Positions 1 to 9,814 of a DNA stretch of 23,648 bases are shown here, piece after piece. The stretch comes from Coptodactyla brooksi (lineage: Eukaryota > Arthropoda > Insecta > Coleoptera > Scarabaeidae). Where the stretch lies: NCBI GenBank assembly GCA_033557675.1, contig JAWQRM010000364.1, positions 1 through 23,648 of the forward strand, in the 5' to 3' direction. The notes under the pieces were generated by a model that saw nothing but the letters and a program-made list of their open reading frames with translations, was not told where the DNA came from and did no database searches. Positions within the stretch are counted from its first letter, which is position 1. The number at the start of each line of letters is the position of its first letter. Made by a program: the position numbers and the translations under genes.

Positions 1-375
1 AGAATATATAGAGGTGAATTCAAATATAAGTCGCTTTATTATATTAGTATCTATATTTGTCTTATCTAAATATTATTAATTATAAGACCAAATTTATTTG
101 TAATTTTATTAAGTTGGGAAGGATTAGGTTTAGTTTCATATTGTTTAGTAATTTATTATCAAAATATTAAATCTTATAGTGCAGGTATAATTACAGCTTT
201 AATAAACCGAATTGGAGATGTACTTCTATTAGTAATTACATGAATATTAAACTACGGTAGTTTTAATTATTATTATTATATTAGTTATGTTAATCAAGAT
301 AATTTAAATATTATTAGAATACTAGTTTTATCAGCAGCTATAACTAAATCTGCTCGAATTCTATTTTCATCTTGA
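1..375 (+). pseudogene. nad5: Nuclear mitochondrial insertion (NUMT) of a nad5 fragment
   Basis: With the invertebrate mitochondrial code (TGA=Trp, AGA=Ser, ATA=Met), frame 1 from base 1 to 375 gives a piece of NADH dehydrogenase subunit 5, a proton-pumping membrane subunit of complex I. The recognisable core runs from SWEGLGLVSYCLVIYYQN (about 112-165) through KSYSAG and NRIGDVLL to AAxTKSARILFSSW near 375. TGA Trp codons sit at 241-243 and 373-375, so the nuclear code cannot read it. One in-frame TAA at 67-69 is the only clear lesion. Homology stops abruptly at 375, where a short tandem repeat begins; the left end is cut by the window. The only other gene nearby is MCM5, whose exons start at 1633 on the same strand, so this piece probably lies in an MCM5 intron. 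It cannot be expressed as protein in the nucleus. Confidence 0.93.
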
Positions 376-597
376 TTCATCTTGGTTCATCTTTCAACTT
401 TTAGCGCAAAAATTAATAAATGCAAGTAAATAAAACAAACTTTGACTTGCGTGAAAAAATCTGTTAGGTTTTATAATGTTAAAGTTACCATTTCTAACAA
501 TATTCCAGTAAGACAAAGTTACCAATAAAACCGAGCCCTTCAACAAAGTTTACAAGGAAATCAACATTATCAACATATAATTGCCTTCCTTTTGCTT
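376..597. other. Intronic sequence between NUMT and palindrome
   Basis: No gene or RNA seen. At the NUMT edge a roughly 10-bp unit like ttcatcttgg is repeated about three times (366-393), which may mark the insertion junction. The rest is AT-rich unique-looking sequence. Confidence 0.5.
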
Positions 598-1380
598 ATA
601 TCGGATGTCCCATTTACAACAAGATTAAAGATTACTCAAAAACGGTAAGTTGTATGGAAAAAAGTTTAAGATAAAAGTTATTGAGTAAAAAGGGGGATGT
701 CATGAACAGGGTTACTTTTAGCCAAAACATTATTTTAAGGGCAACTTTTTGTTTGCAAATGGCAACCAGTTTTCAATTTTTTACAGATTCTTGTAGACCT
801 TTAAAAAAATAAAAAAAAATTATTTGAACAGTTTTTTTATTAGATATTATGCTAGAGAGTTAAAGTTCTGCAATGCACATTTTGTTCCAAACTACTATTA
901 ATCTTTCTATGAAATAAAAAAAATCACCTCTGTAAAAAATGTTTATTTAAAGAAAAATTTGAAAGAAAGTAGGAAAATTAATTGTTTACGCAATACTAAT
1001 TTTTTTTTTTAATTTTTCTTTAAGGAAACATTTTTTTACGGAGGTAATTTTTTTATTAGATAGAAGGATTGATATTAGTTTTAAACAAAATGTGCAGTGC
1101 AGTATTTTAACTCTGTAGCAAAATGTCTAATAAAAAAACCGTTCAAATAAACAATCTTTATTTTTTGAAGGTGTACAGGAATCTATAAAAAAATATAGGG
1201 TTGCCATTTGAAAAAAAATATTGCCCTTGAAATTACCTTCAAATAATGTTTTAGCTAAAAGTAACTTTCTTCATATGTCCCTCTTTTTACTGAACTACTT
1301 TTATCTGAAACTTTCTTCCACACAACTTACTGTTTTTGACTAATCTTCAATTACTGCTTTAAATGGGACACCCGGCATAT
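598..1380. repeat. Palindromic (foldback) MITE-like element of about 780 bp
   Basis: The two halves are diverged reverse complements along almost their whole length, with the centre near 985-990. The outer ends read cggatgtcccattt on the left (602-615) and, read from the right end inward, ccgggtgtcccattt (1375-1361), each flanked outside by ATAT (598-601 and 1377-1380), a possible target duplication. Internal matching landmarks include gtagacct/aggtgtac, tatttgaacagttttttt and its complement near 1128-1148, and the poly-T/poly-A stretches beside the centre. No coding capacity is visible. The GGGTGTCCCATTT-like ends resemble termini common on insect Tc1/mariner-derived MITEs. It lies in the presumed MCM5 intron, so a transcript would contain a hairpin with arms near 390 nt, imperfectly paired. 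Confidence 0.85.
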
Positions 1381-1632
1381 CCACAATTTAAGTATCCTTT
1401 TAATACTCGAAATAGAAATAATGTAATTACTTAACAATGCAAAGCAATGTAAAGTGTGCTAACTATATGTAATTTATTAATTTATGTACCTGCTACATTT
1501 GAAAGACTAGTTTAAGAGTCTTTACGAGATTACAAAAAGTACTCCTTGTACTTTTAATCAAAAGTTATAAAAAACAATTGTTCTAATGCTGAAAGAAAAT
1601 CTGTTAAAGTACTAATCTCTTTTTATTTTCAG

Positions 1633-3313
1633 GGAGAAGAGAATATAGACTTTTTGCCAACTATCTTATCCCGCTTTGACATGATATTCATAGTTAAAGA
1701 TGAGCACGAACAATGCAGGGATATGGTATGCATTTATGTTCATCAACTCTCTGACCATTGACAATAAAACTGTTGTTTAGTGACATCATATTTATTATAA
1801 TTTTAAAATAAAATAGCTTACCTTCCACCATGAAGATGAACATGCATTACTATAATAACGCATATTTTATATTATCATATTTTTAACAACATATATTTTT
1901 TATTGAAAAGAGAATAAATTGATCTCAGAGCAGAATGACAGAGCCAGCGAAGGCATCTCCTAACTCTTCAGAAAATCACCTTTTTCTTGAATGCGAAGAA
2001 TAATCTCGTTATGAACGAGATTATGACCTGTCATGAAAGATGCTGTCTCATTTGCATTAATCATCAACATAGAATCTTTTGTTTTGTTTCAGACATTAGC
2101 TCGTCATATTATGAGTGTACACATCAATGCTGGCCATGTTAATCAAGAAACCAAGGAAGGTGAATTTAGCTTAGAACAGTTAAAAAAATATATCAACTAT
2201 TGTCGTACGTAAGTAATTTAGTGTTATATGATTCAACATGTATAGACATACACATTTTGGTATAGACGTTGCGGACCGCGTTTAAATGCGGAAGCAGGCG
2301 ATAAACTCAAGAGACGTTATGTGATGATGAGATCTGGTGCTCATCAACACGAGAAGGCAGTGGACAAGAAAAGTGCTATTCCAATTACTGTGCGACAATT
2401 GGAGGCTGTAGTGAGAATAGCAGAAAGTTTGGCAAAGATGCAACTTTCACCTTTTGCTACTGAAACCCACGTAGACGAGTCTCTCAGGCTGTTTCAGGTG
2501 TCTACATTGAATGCTGCTATGAGCGGAAATCTATCAGGTTAGTAAGCGATAAAATAATAGTATAATAACAAATGTTTATATTAGTAAAATGTAAATATAT
2601 TAGAAATCATTAAATATCCAACATATCAAGGTCACCTTCGAAACGTTCTAACGTTATACATATATAGAACAGTATTTATCTCTTATATATTTATTTAAGG
2701 TTACACTGGAGTTCAATTATCAAAATTATTATTTTAATTAAAGGTCGAATGTATGGATGAGATATTAGGCATCTTCTGTTCCATACACATTCTATGGATA
2801 GCACTTGCGCAGATTAAAATAAAATACATATTTATACGTTCTTGCCATATAAAACAACTAAGTAACATTTACTTTAATTAGCCAAGAGAAAATATTACTT
2901 ATAATTCATATATGAACGAAATGTCCTAGGATTAACATCAATTTAATATAAAACGACTAACTTATTATAAAGTAACTGTGTAAATCAATGATATGTCAAG
3001 GTCACCATTGGTAATGTTAATTTGTGAAAAGTGATAAGAAAACATGTGATACCAGTATGCTGATAAAATATTTTTCTTAATAGGTGCTGAAGGGTTTACC
3101 ACAGAAGAAGAACATGAAATGTTAGCTCGAATAGAAAAACAACTAAAGCGGAGGTTTGCTGTTGGAACACAAGTGTCACAACAAACCATCATTCAAGATT
3201 TCATGCAACAACAGTACCCAGAACAAGCTATTATTAAAGTTATATATGCTATGATAAGACGTGGCCACTTACAACATCGAATGCAACGAAAAATGTTATA
3301 TCGTTTAAGTTAA
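1633..3313 (+). CDS. Mcm5: MCM5, DNA replication licensing helicase subunit (3' four exons)
   Basis: MCM5 is one subunit of the MCM2-7 ring that unwinds DNA at replication forks in the nucleus. Four exons are visible: 1633-1725, 2093-2208, 2266-2537 and 3084-3313, all with AG/GT borders and compatible phases (0, then 2+1, then 1+2). Exon one carries PTILSRFDMIFIVKDEH, which holds the SRFD arginine finger of the MCM ATPase domain. The next exons give the MCM lid and C-terminal region (YCRTRCGPRL, RSGAHQHE, IPITVRQLEAVVRIAE, LRLFQVSTL). The last exon gives the C-terminal winged-helix part ending in RMQRKMLYRLS, then TAA at 3311-3313. No frameshift or stop interrupts it. The N-terminal domain and Walker A/B exons lie upstream of the window. 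The next gene (AKR) converges from the opposite strand with 185 bp between stop codons. Confidence 0.96.
1726..2092 (+). other. Mcm5: MCM5 intron (367 bp)
   Basis: Donor GTATGC at 1726 and acceptor TTTCAG ending at 2092. AT-rich; no repeat family, ORF or RNA gene recognised inside. Confidence 0.8.
2538..3083 (+). other. Mcm5: Last MCM5 intron (546 bp)
   Basis: Donor GTTAGT at 2538 and acceptor AATAG ending at 3083. The stretch is AT-rich with no recognised element. A minus-strand open frame across 2965-3192 overlaps the next exon and has no recognisable domain, so I treat it as a shadow. Confidence 0.8.
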
Positions 3314-3382
3314 CTATTCTTTTAACATATGTATTGTTTTTTATATTAGTTTTGCTGTATAATTTTAACACTTAGATTTTTA

Positions 3383-3402
3383 AATATACCTATTCTAATA
3401 CA
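3383..3402 (+). terminator. Candidate MCM5 polyadenylation signals (AATATA, AATACA)
   Basis: No canonical AATAAA follows the MCM5 stop before the next gene. The variants AATATA (3383-3388) and AATACA (3397-3402), 70-90 bp after the stop, are the best candidates. Their position means the MCM5 and AKR 3' ends would abut or slightly overlap. Confidence 0.35.
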
Positions 3403-3438
3403 TAAGCAGGAATCAATAATTGTCACACTAAGTTTTCA

Positions 3439-3444
3439 TTTATT
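3439..3444 (-). terminator. AATAAA polyadenylation signal for the aldo-keto reductase
   Basis: TTTATT on the plus strand reads AATAAA on the minus strand, about 55 bp past the AKR stop codon. Position and sequence are both as expected for its mRNA 3' end. Confidence 0.6.
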
Positions 3445-3498
3445 ATTATTAGGGGAAATACACAATTCTGGATGGAACACGAATACATTTTAGCATGA

Positions 3499-6052
3499 TT
3501 AATCCACTTGTACATCTAATTTGTCATCCAACTGTTTTTTGAATGGATACTCAGGGTGTTTTTCTACTCCACTGAAGAACTTAAAATTGAATATTCTGCC
3601 AGCCTCATCCTTGTCTAAACCATTCAATTCTTGGATATCGTTTTGATCTAAACTAAAGCTGAATATGTTAAAGTTGTCCCTTAAACGGTCTGGATTGCAA
3701 CTTTTTGGAATTACAGATACGTTCTTGTGAAGAAGGTGTCTTAGCAATATCTGTCCACTTGTTTTTTTATGCTTTAACGCTATCCTATTAACAATTGGAT
3801 GCCCCAAAATGTCCGGGTAACTCGGGACCCTGCAATCAAAAAGAGTATAAGGCGAAAGTTTGTACAGTGTCTTAACTTATGCAATGATATTTAAAGGGCA
3901 CCAGTTCATAATAAATTATGACAATTAACTTTAAAAAAGTGCAAGAAGGTTTCAAATACTAGCAATATTAATTTTATTATTTTTATTCGTAACAATTTGC
4001 AGGTCACTGGAATTGAAATAGATTGTATATTTCCATAACAGTTGAACAAAAATGCAATAAGACAATAAAAGGAAATGATTGTAAGCTCAGAATTCTTACA
4101 CTGCATCTCCTTCCTGTCAATAAGAGTAATGTATTGATAATACTTGTGTTAACAGCAGATTAAGTGAAGCCAGACAAAACTTGCAAGCAGCACCTTGTAT
4201 ATTTAGCACAGTTTTACAGAACAGTTTTACAGTTTTATTAGATATTGGAAATGAGATATTTAATGCTGTCAAAGAGCAGTCTGATATCAGTATTCAGAGT
4301 ATTGCAACTCTGATTTAATATAAAGGGATCGTCCTTTTCAAATATAATAATGCATGTGATTTTTATAGCACTACTGTGTGTTATAAAATCAGTGTATCCA
4401 AAACAATTTTGAAAAATCTATAGGTCTTAGAACTTAACAAAAGCACACGGTTAATACCATTTAACCCTCTGTATAGCTTATGAGACTAAGTGAGGGGATG
4501 CGTTGGGGAAATGCTGGAATTTTGGGGTAGAAATAGAGATGGAGATACGCTGCATGGGGAGGTAGAGTAATGCTTACTGGCTTTACTAATTGTCGTACTA
4601 AGCAATTGTACGCAACAAATAGCAATTGTGTTAGTAGTTGAGCACTTATTTTTCGGTTTTGGTGTAGTGGTGACATTGTTTAACTTAAATCCCCCCCTAG
4701 TTCTGAATATTCTACATTTCCTACTTACTCATAGTTGTACTTTTTTGCGAAGTGAAGTTGTGCACCAGGACTACCTAAAGGAGCATAAGCTGTGAGAGCG
4801 ATGTTCATAAGTTGGCAGTCTTTCATCAACTGAGCTTGCTGGAAATATGCGTGCATTTCTACTTGCAACACTGTTGGTTTGATGGAACTGTTCAAGTATA
4901 TATTAGCAATTTGCTCTGCATTGAAATTAGACAACCCAATCGCTTTGGCATAACCATTCCGGACTTGGTCTTCCATTGCCTAGAAATCGTTTCTGATATT
5001 GAAATTATAAAAGCTGGCTATACTGTACCTTCCAGGTAGCCACATTGTCGGTATCTGTATCTAACAGGAATGTACCATCCTCATTTTCTAATGGAGTTAG
5101 TGTTTTATCATTGCAATGGAATGCAAAGGGCATATGAATGAGATACAAATCAACATAATCTAATCGAAGCTTCTTGAGGGACATTTTCAAAAATTTCCCT
5201 ACATCACTAGCCCTATTACCAATATGTGGCAGCTAGAAACAAATATTCAGTAATTAGTCCACTATAGATTATAAGGTTTGTTGATGTTGGTTGTCGTCTA
5301 TTAATGAAGCTAGTTAATTCATTCACTGTAGTTAAAATGGAATTATAGAATATTAATAAAAATAGTAATAGTAGAAAGATTATTTGTAATTCCTATTTAT
5401 TTATTATGCACATTAAATTTGAACAAATTAAGATTATTTGGAACAGACAAACAAATCTGTAATTTCGGACAAGTTATAAAAATCATGAATCGTCATGTAT
5501 ATACAATAATTTAATAATGCAATCCAATTGGACTGGTGGTGGTAAGTTGTATCCCTGCTTTGAGAACTGAAATACAACAATTTAGTAATAAAGCCAATTT
5601 TGTCAGGATGATGAAGAGAAGACATCTGTGAGGTCTATGCCTCGACATTGAATCTTACTGTTACAATTTAAACACATGCTGAAACAATGTTGCAACTTAC
5701 ACTATGGGTAAATATTGAATTTATAATTTAATAATTAGGTACTTTAATTGTATTTATGTACCTACCTTGGTAGTTATAAATAAGTCTTCTCGTCTTCCTT
5801 TTCCTGCTTCTAACCATTGTTTTATGGCTAAACCAATTGCTTCTTCATTATTATAATTAAACGCTGTGTCTATGTGTTTATGTTATTAGTATTAATTTGA
5901 ATCAATTTACTTATATCACCTATATGACGATAACCAATATCCAAAGCTGTCAGAACAGAGGTCTGTACTTCATCTGGTGGTGCTCTCCACGTTCCAAGTC
6001 CTATCATTGGCATCCGCAAGTGTCGCAGTCCTGTTATAGTCATGTACTTCAT
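3499..6052 (-). CDS. Aldo-keto reductase, 1,5-anhydro-D-fructose reductase-like (five exons, complete)
   Basis: This is a cytosolic NADPH-dependent carbonyl reductase of the AKR1-like group; the true substrate cannot be read from sequence. Exons in order are 5920-6052, 5766-5869, 5029-5232, 4729-4979 and 3499-3829, giving 340 residues (family usually about 320). It starts MKYMTITG, with the cofactor-side motif GLGTWRAPPDEV. The catalytic tetrad is present: D45 and Y50 in GYRHIDTAFNY, K79 in FITTK, H112 in DLYLIHMPFAF. Also visible are GLSNFN, YAPLGSPG, the NADP-binding VIPKSCNPDRL, and C-terminal FFSGVEKHPEYPF. All junctions are GT..AG and phases agree (introns 1 and 4 split D45 and one Glu). 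Start chosen for its A-rich context (aacaATGA) and family-typical N-terminus. The C-terminal dozen residues after PEYPF extend beyond many homologues. It converges on MCM5. No lesion seen, so it is probably active. Confidence 0.94.
3830..4728 (-). other. AKR intron 4 (899 bp)
   Basis: Donor GTAAGTAG (4728 downward) and acceptor TTGCAG (ending 3830). AT-rich. A short direct repeat (acagttttacagaacagttttacagtttta) lies near 4208-4238. No TE family, RNA or coding domain recognised; short open frames at 3906-4106 and 4461-4676 look random. Confidence 0.7.
5233..5765 (-). other. AKR intron 2 (533 bp)
   Basis: Donor GTAGGTAC (5765 downward) and acceptor TTTCTAG (ending 5233). No recognised element. 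By contrast introns 1 (5870-5919) and 3 (4980-5028) are only 50 and 49 bp, near the minimum for insects. Confidence 0.75.
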
Positions 6053-8011
6053 TGTTTATACCAGTTGAATGTGCACTTCTCCTGTGTTATTTGTTTTTTA
6101 CATCAAAATATATCCTAGTTCATACCTTGTTAGTTAAAATTAGGATGTACTTGAATGTATTTTTAGTTGTGACAGGTACAATTTAATTTTGATGTTGCTT
6201 GCTTGATAGTTACTTGATTATTTCTATGATTTTTCAGTTGATAATAAAACATTTGAGCATAGTTTTGAAGTAATAGACGCGAGTTGCTGTCATTAACTGA
6301 TATCACACTACGATGATTTTTTTTTATATTATATCCTCCGAAAGTTCTGTCAGTTGTATCAGAATTATAAAATTCTATATCAACTAAATCGTTAAAATAG
6401 TAACTGATAACTAGCAAGCATCAATGTGGAGTATGGACAGGATTATAGAGGCGGTCATTTGGAATCTACTTGACCAAATGTGCTATGATCCAAAATGTTA
6501 CAAATTTTCAGATAGCGGTTTTCTTAATATTTTTCTGTAGGCAGTAAATAAAACATTAATAATAGCTCTATTTTTTATGTATTTAAATCGTTAATCTCTA
6601 ATGTGTGCTGTATGGTTGAACAAAAAAAATCAGGCACTGAAATGGTAATATTGAAGAACGCAGATGTCAGTGTCTCTGCAGCTTCCTGCCTTTAAAATAA
6701 AATGATTTATTCAAATTCATCTACGAAAATATCTTACATAGCTTGGCTAGCTTAGGAAGGTTTGACGCCTTAAGATATAAGCTGAAAGTTTAGAATAGTG
6801 AATTGTCGAGTTGACCAATATAAGGGAAGTTTTAGAGGAAACAAGTTTACTTTTGCAAAGATTTTTTATTATGGCAATGTCTGAGGTTATCTTGCTTTGT
6901 AAAGTAGCACAGCTTCTCTTGTGTTCCTATTAGCTCTCCCTTAAGTGAAATGTACATTTACCATATCAATGTTCGTGTATGTTTGGTTTGCAACCTTCAC
7001 AGTGTAAAAAATGACAATAAGGAAACAGTTATGTGACAATCAATAACTAATAAGTTATTTGACAACTTTCAATAGTCATTGAATGATATCTAAATATGCG
7101 GTACTTTTTGTACTGTTTTTTCCAGAATCTGCTAAGTTGACTTTTTACATTTTTCCCGTAAAAGAACATCTGTTTTAGGTAAACTGCTAAAAATTTATGA
7201 TAAAAGAAAAGTTTATGTTCGGGCCTAATTACAAGCAATAAGGGGTTTGATCTTCTTTGACACTTTGTATTTATGAGGGGTCCTACATATATTGCCAATA
7301 CACCAAGCCATAAAACCCACATTGAACTGGCAATATTACACTTCATATACTAAAATGTATAGGTGTAACCTAAAGAGTCACCCACCCATGGGTCAACACT
7401 TTTCAGATATAAAGGTGTGGTTCATATGTTAACCCAACAAGGTCTTCATCTTATCTCCATCTTTCATGATAGAGACAAAAAGGTGAACACGATCTGTATC
7501 CTCTACTTTTATGATGTCTTGGAACTGGGAATCCCTCTGCTTGTTTGTTACTGATATGTTTTTATAAATAACACTTACTTTGTATACTTGTAAGATTTCA
7601 TTATTTTGCAAAATAATTCTCGCTTTGCGAGAAATCTCTTAGTCTCACATGCATCATTAAAGAATATATAGTAATTAAAAAAAGTCTATTGCTTGATATT
7701 ATGTTAAAAGAACTTTATTGAATTCGTACAACAAATAACGGATTTATAGTTTATGGTATTTTAAAAAAAGATTTGCATATGACATAGCTTACCTTGTATT
7801 ACTGGCTTCGAAGAACTTCACTTTATAATCATCTTAACACACTTCACCCCATAGCCCTAGGGTGATCAAAATAGTTTGGGAGACTTAAATAACTATTAGG
7901 TTTATTTTAAACTGTCTTATAATTGATAAAACAAACTGGAATGTTATTAAAATGATCGGTTTGTATTATTTTTTTATTGTTTGATATTTTATATTTGCTT
8001 TCGAAAATCTG
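6053..8011. other. Intergenic DNA upstream of AKR, no gene recognised
   Basis: The segment next to 6052 should carry the AKR 5' UTR and promoter, but I see no clear TATA box or initiator. The remainder is AT-rich and non-repetitive to the eye. Open frames on the minus strand at 6163-6417, 7047-7346 and 7429-7611 have no domain I know. Nothing with RNA-gene structure was seen. Confidence 0.5.
7047..7346 (-). CDS. Unassigned 99-residue open frame, doubtful gene
   Basis: This frame begins MKCNIASSMWVLWLGVLAIY and ends in TAA. The first 25 or so residues are hydrophobic and could act as a signal peptide or membrane anchor; residues 45-90 are rich in aromatic and basic residues (FFYHKF, WKKQYKKYR). 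I see no conserved domain and no convincing splice partner. A second minus-strand frame downstream (7429-7611) is actually 5' of it on that strand and equally unknown. In an AT-rich genome a 99-codon frame by chance is possible, so this is listed only as the longest candidate in an otherwise empty 2-kb gap. Confidence 0.15.
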   Translation of the reverse strand: MKCNIASSMWVLWLGVLAIYVGPLINTKCQRRSNPLLLVIRPEHKLFFYHKFLAVYLKQMFFYGKNVKSQLSRFWKKQYKKYRIFRYHSMTIESCQITY

Positions 8012-8779
8012 CTAATTCCATCGCGTCGAACAATATTGCATATTGTCAATGTGTTCGAAAAGACAGGTTGTCTGATATGTCGCCAATGCTACTTGAAAAT
8101 TCGCGGCCTTCGACAACCTCCATTGAAGCCTGAAAGAGAGGGCAAGGAAACTAATATCTGTGCATTTCTCACAGTCAGTGAATCTGTCTCTAGCAGACAA
8201 ATCTTCAAAGAAGTTGGTGTGTGTGTTCGAACAGTCAGGAATATTTTGAAATGCAATAAATTCCGTTGCTTTAAAGTGGGAACTACGCAAGAGATTTTTC
8301 CTATACAAATGGAATTTTGTGAAACTATGATGGAAAAAGCAATGTAACTGTGGCTGCTCGAACGCAGTGACCACAACTTTTGGACTGGTATTGATGGAAT
8401 ATTCAATGGATTTCCGTCAATGAATATTCATTGATGGAAACCCAAATGCCAACAAATATTTAGAACTATTGCAGAACCAAGTGATTCAGCATAATGGTTG
8501 TCCTGCTTATAATACGATGAAGGTTTGAGAATTTCTGAGAAATACTTTCCCTGATTGTATTGTTAGCAGAAGTAGCAGCACTATACAGCCCCCTAGATCG
8601 CCAGGTTTATCGCCAAATGATTTCTTTTTGTGGGGCTAGGTACACTAAAGAAATCATTTACCAACATCGTCAATGAGCCAATAGACTATTGGCTCGTTAT
8701 AACTATTACCTCAAAAACGCTCTCCAGATTGGGGTATTGTTTTATTAAATTCGGAGGCAACTTTGAATCTTTCATATAG
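8012..8779 (+). pseudogene. Mariner-type (IS630-Tc1-mariner) transposase pseudogene, left copy
   Basis: The family moves DNA by cut and paste using an N-terminal helix-turn-helix domain and a DDD/E catalytic domain. Visible in order: IPSRRTILHIVNVFEKTG (8014 on), the second HTH region SSRQIFKEVGVCVRTVRNIL (about 8191-8250), then NKFRCFKVGTTQEIF. After a stop near 8346 the sequence continues as YLELLQNQVIQ fused directly to HNGCPAYN and, after stops, PPRSPGLSPNDFFLWG (about 8590-8637). The part with the first catalytic Asp and much of the core is deleted, and the second catalytic position reads N (FQHNG-type) instead of D. The end (about 8759-8779) aligns with the stop of the right copy. Dead element; part of the inverted repeat 8094-10521. 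Confidence 0.87.
8675..8695. repeat. Perfect 10-bp inverted repeat (gagccaatag/ctattggctc)
   Basis: Arms 8675-8684 and 8686-8695 with one spacer base. The partner copy at the matching place has only one arm (gaaccaatag on the minus strand), so the second arm arose here, probably by a local template-switch event. Confidence 0.8.
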
Positions 8780-8927
8780 TTTTATTTTTAAATATTATTA
8801 GAATTATTTTATTTTAGAATGATGTTTTATTTTAGTAAGAATTTTTTTTATTTTAGTAAAAAGTTTTTGTCTGTCCGTCAAACTTAAACGTTAGAAAAGA
8901 GGTAAATAAACATTTATGGTTGGTAGT

Positions 8928-9015
8928 TAAAAATAAGTGTACGTAGGACGATGTTAAGCAGCGCTAGCATGTACATCCTCCCAGGACATCAGAAATGTTA
9001 CTAAGCACTCGCACG
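8928..9015 (-). repeat. Conserved 87-bp repeat block, copy 1
   Basis: Reverse complement of the blocks at 9631-9718 and 13541-13627. Shared core on the plus strand here: gcagcgctagcatgtacatc, followed by cctcccaggacatcagaaatgt. It is better conserved among the three loci than the transposase parts around it. Confidence 0.85.
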
Positions 9016-9395
9016 ATAGATTGATTAATGTCACAGGCTCGTGGTGGAAGTTGTGTGTTTCTGCTATGAGACGACCACAATTTTCCCATTTGGTATATTT
9101 ATTACTATTTACATATCGCATACTAGTAATTAAAAAAGTTTCCTTATAGTTTTTTCCTTAGATAGGTTAAAATTGGTCCAAAAAACTGGTTATATATTAT
9201 CATTTTGACCTGGTATTGTTACATCATATACTACAAAAAGAAACTGTATTTTCAAATCTAGTTATCCAACAAACATTGATTTGTTTGTTTGTGTCATTTT
9301 TGTTCATCTAAATGTAATAACATTTATATGTAAAAAACGAAAATTTGAAAACTTGTCTTAATTTGGATCACTGGACTATAAATGTTATTGATGCG

Positions 9396-9423
9396 ATTGA
9401 ACCAAATGCCAATTTGGTTCAAT
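9396..9423. repeat. Perfect 12-bp hairpin in the palindrome spacer
   Basis: attgaaccaaat (9396-9407) and atttggttcaat (9412-9423) flank the loop gcca. It sits in the non-repeated spacer 9098-9575. No other feature is seen in that spacer. Confidence 0.85.
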
Positions 9424-9630
9424 TTTGGAACCATTTGCCAATGTTTATTTTTCCACAGCTGCTAAACTAGGTAATTTTTTTTAATGTTTGGTATATCACA
9501 TAAAAAAGTGTTGAATTATATTCTACTTACTTTATAATATATTATAAGCTGAGGATCACTGTTTGTTAATTAATCTCATATCGAATGGGAAAATCATGGT
9601 CATTTCATAGCAGAATCACACATCGAAGTC

Positions 9631-9718
9631 CGTGCGAGTTCTTTGTAATATTTGTGATGTCCTAGGAGAATGTATATGCTAGCGCTGCTTGACATTGGCC
9701 TACGTACACTTATCTTTT
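9631..9718 (+). repeat. Conserved 87-bp repeat block, copy 2
   Basis: Runs from cgtgcgagt through gatgtcctaggagaatgta and gctagcgctgcttgacat to cttatctttta. Same orientation as the isolated copy at 13541. Confidence 0.85.
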
Positions 9719-9814
9719 AACTACTATCAATAAATATTCATCTTTTTTTGAACGTTTATGATTGATTAGAAAGGTCACTCTAAAATAAAATAATTCTAAT
9801 ATTTTAAAATAAAA

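Noticed and set aside
1..375. Genuine mitochondrial DNA or functional nad5
   Set aside because: It is joined to nuclear DNA with MCM5 exons, contains an in-frame TAA and stops abruptly at 375.
4812..5039. Plus-strand 75-codon frame within AKR
   Set aside because: Antisense of AKR exons 3-4, which have intact splice sites and catalytic residues on the minus strand.
8089..8406. Minus-strand open frames of 105 and 120 codons over the left mariner copy
   Set aside because: Antisense of the transposase HTH region, which is recognisable on the plus strand.
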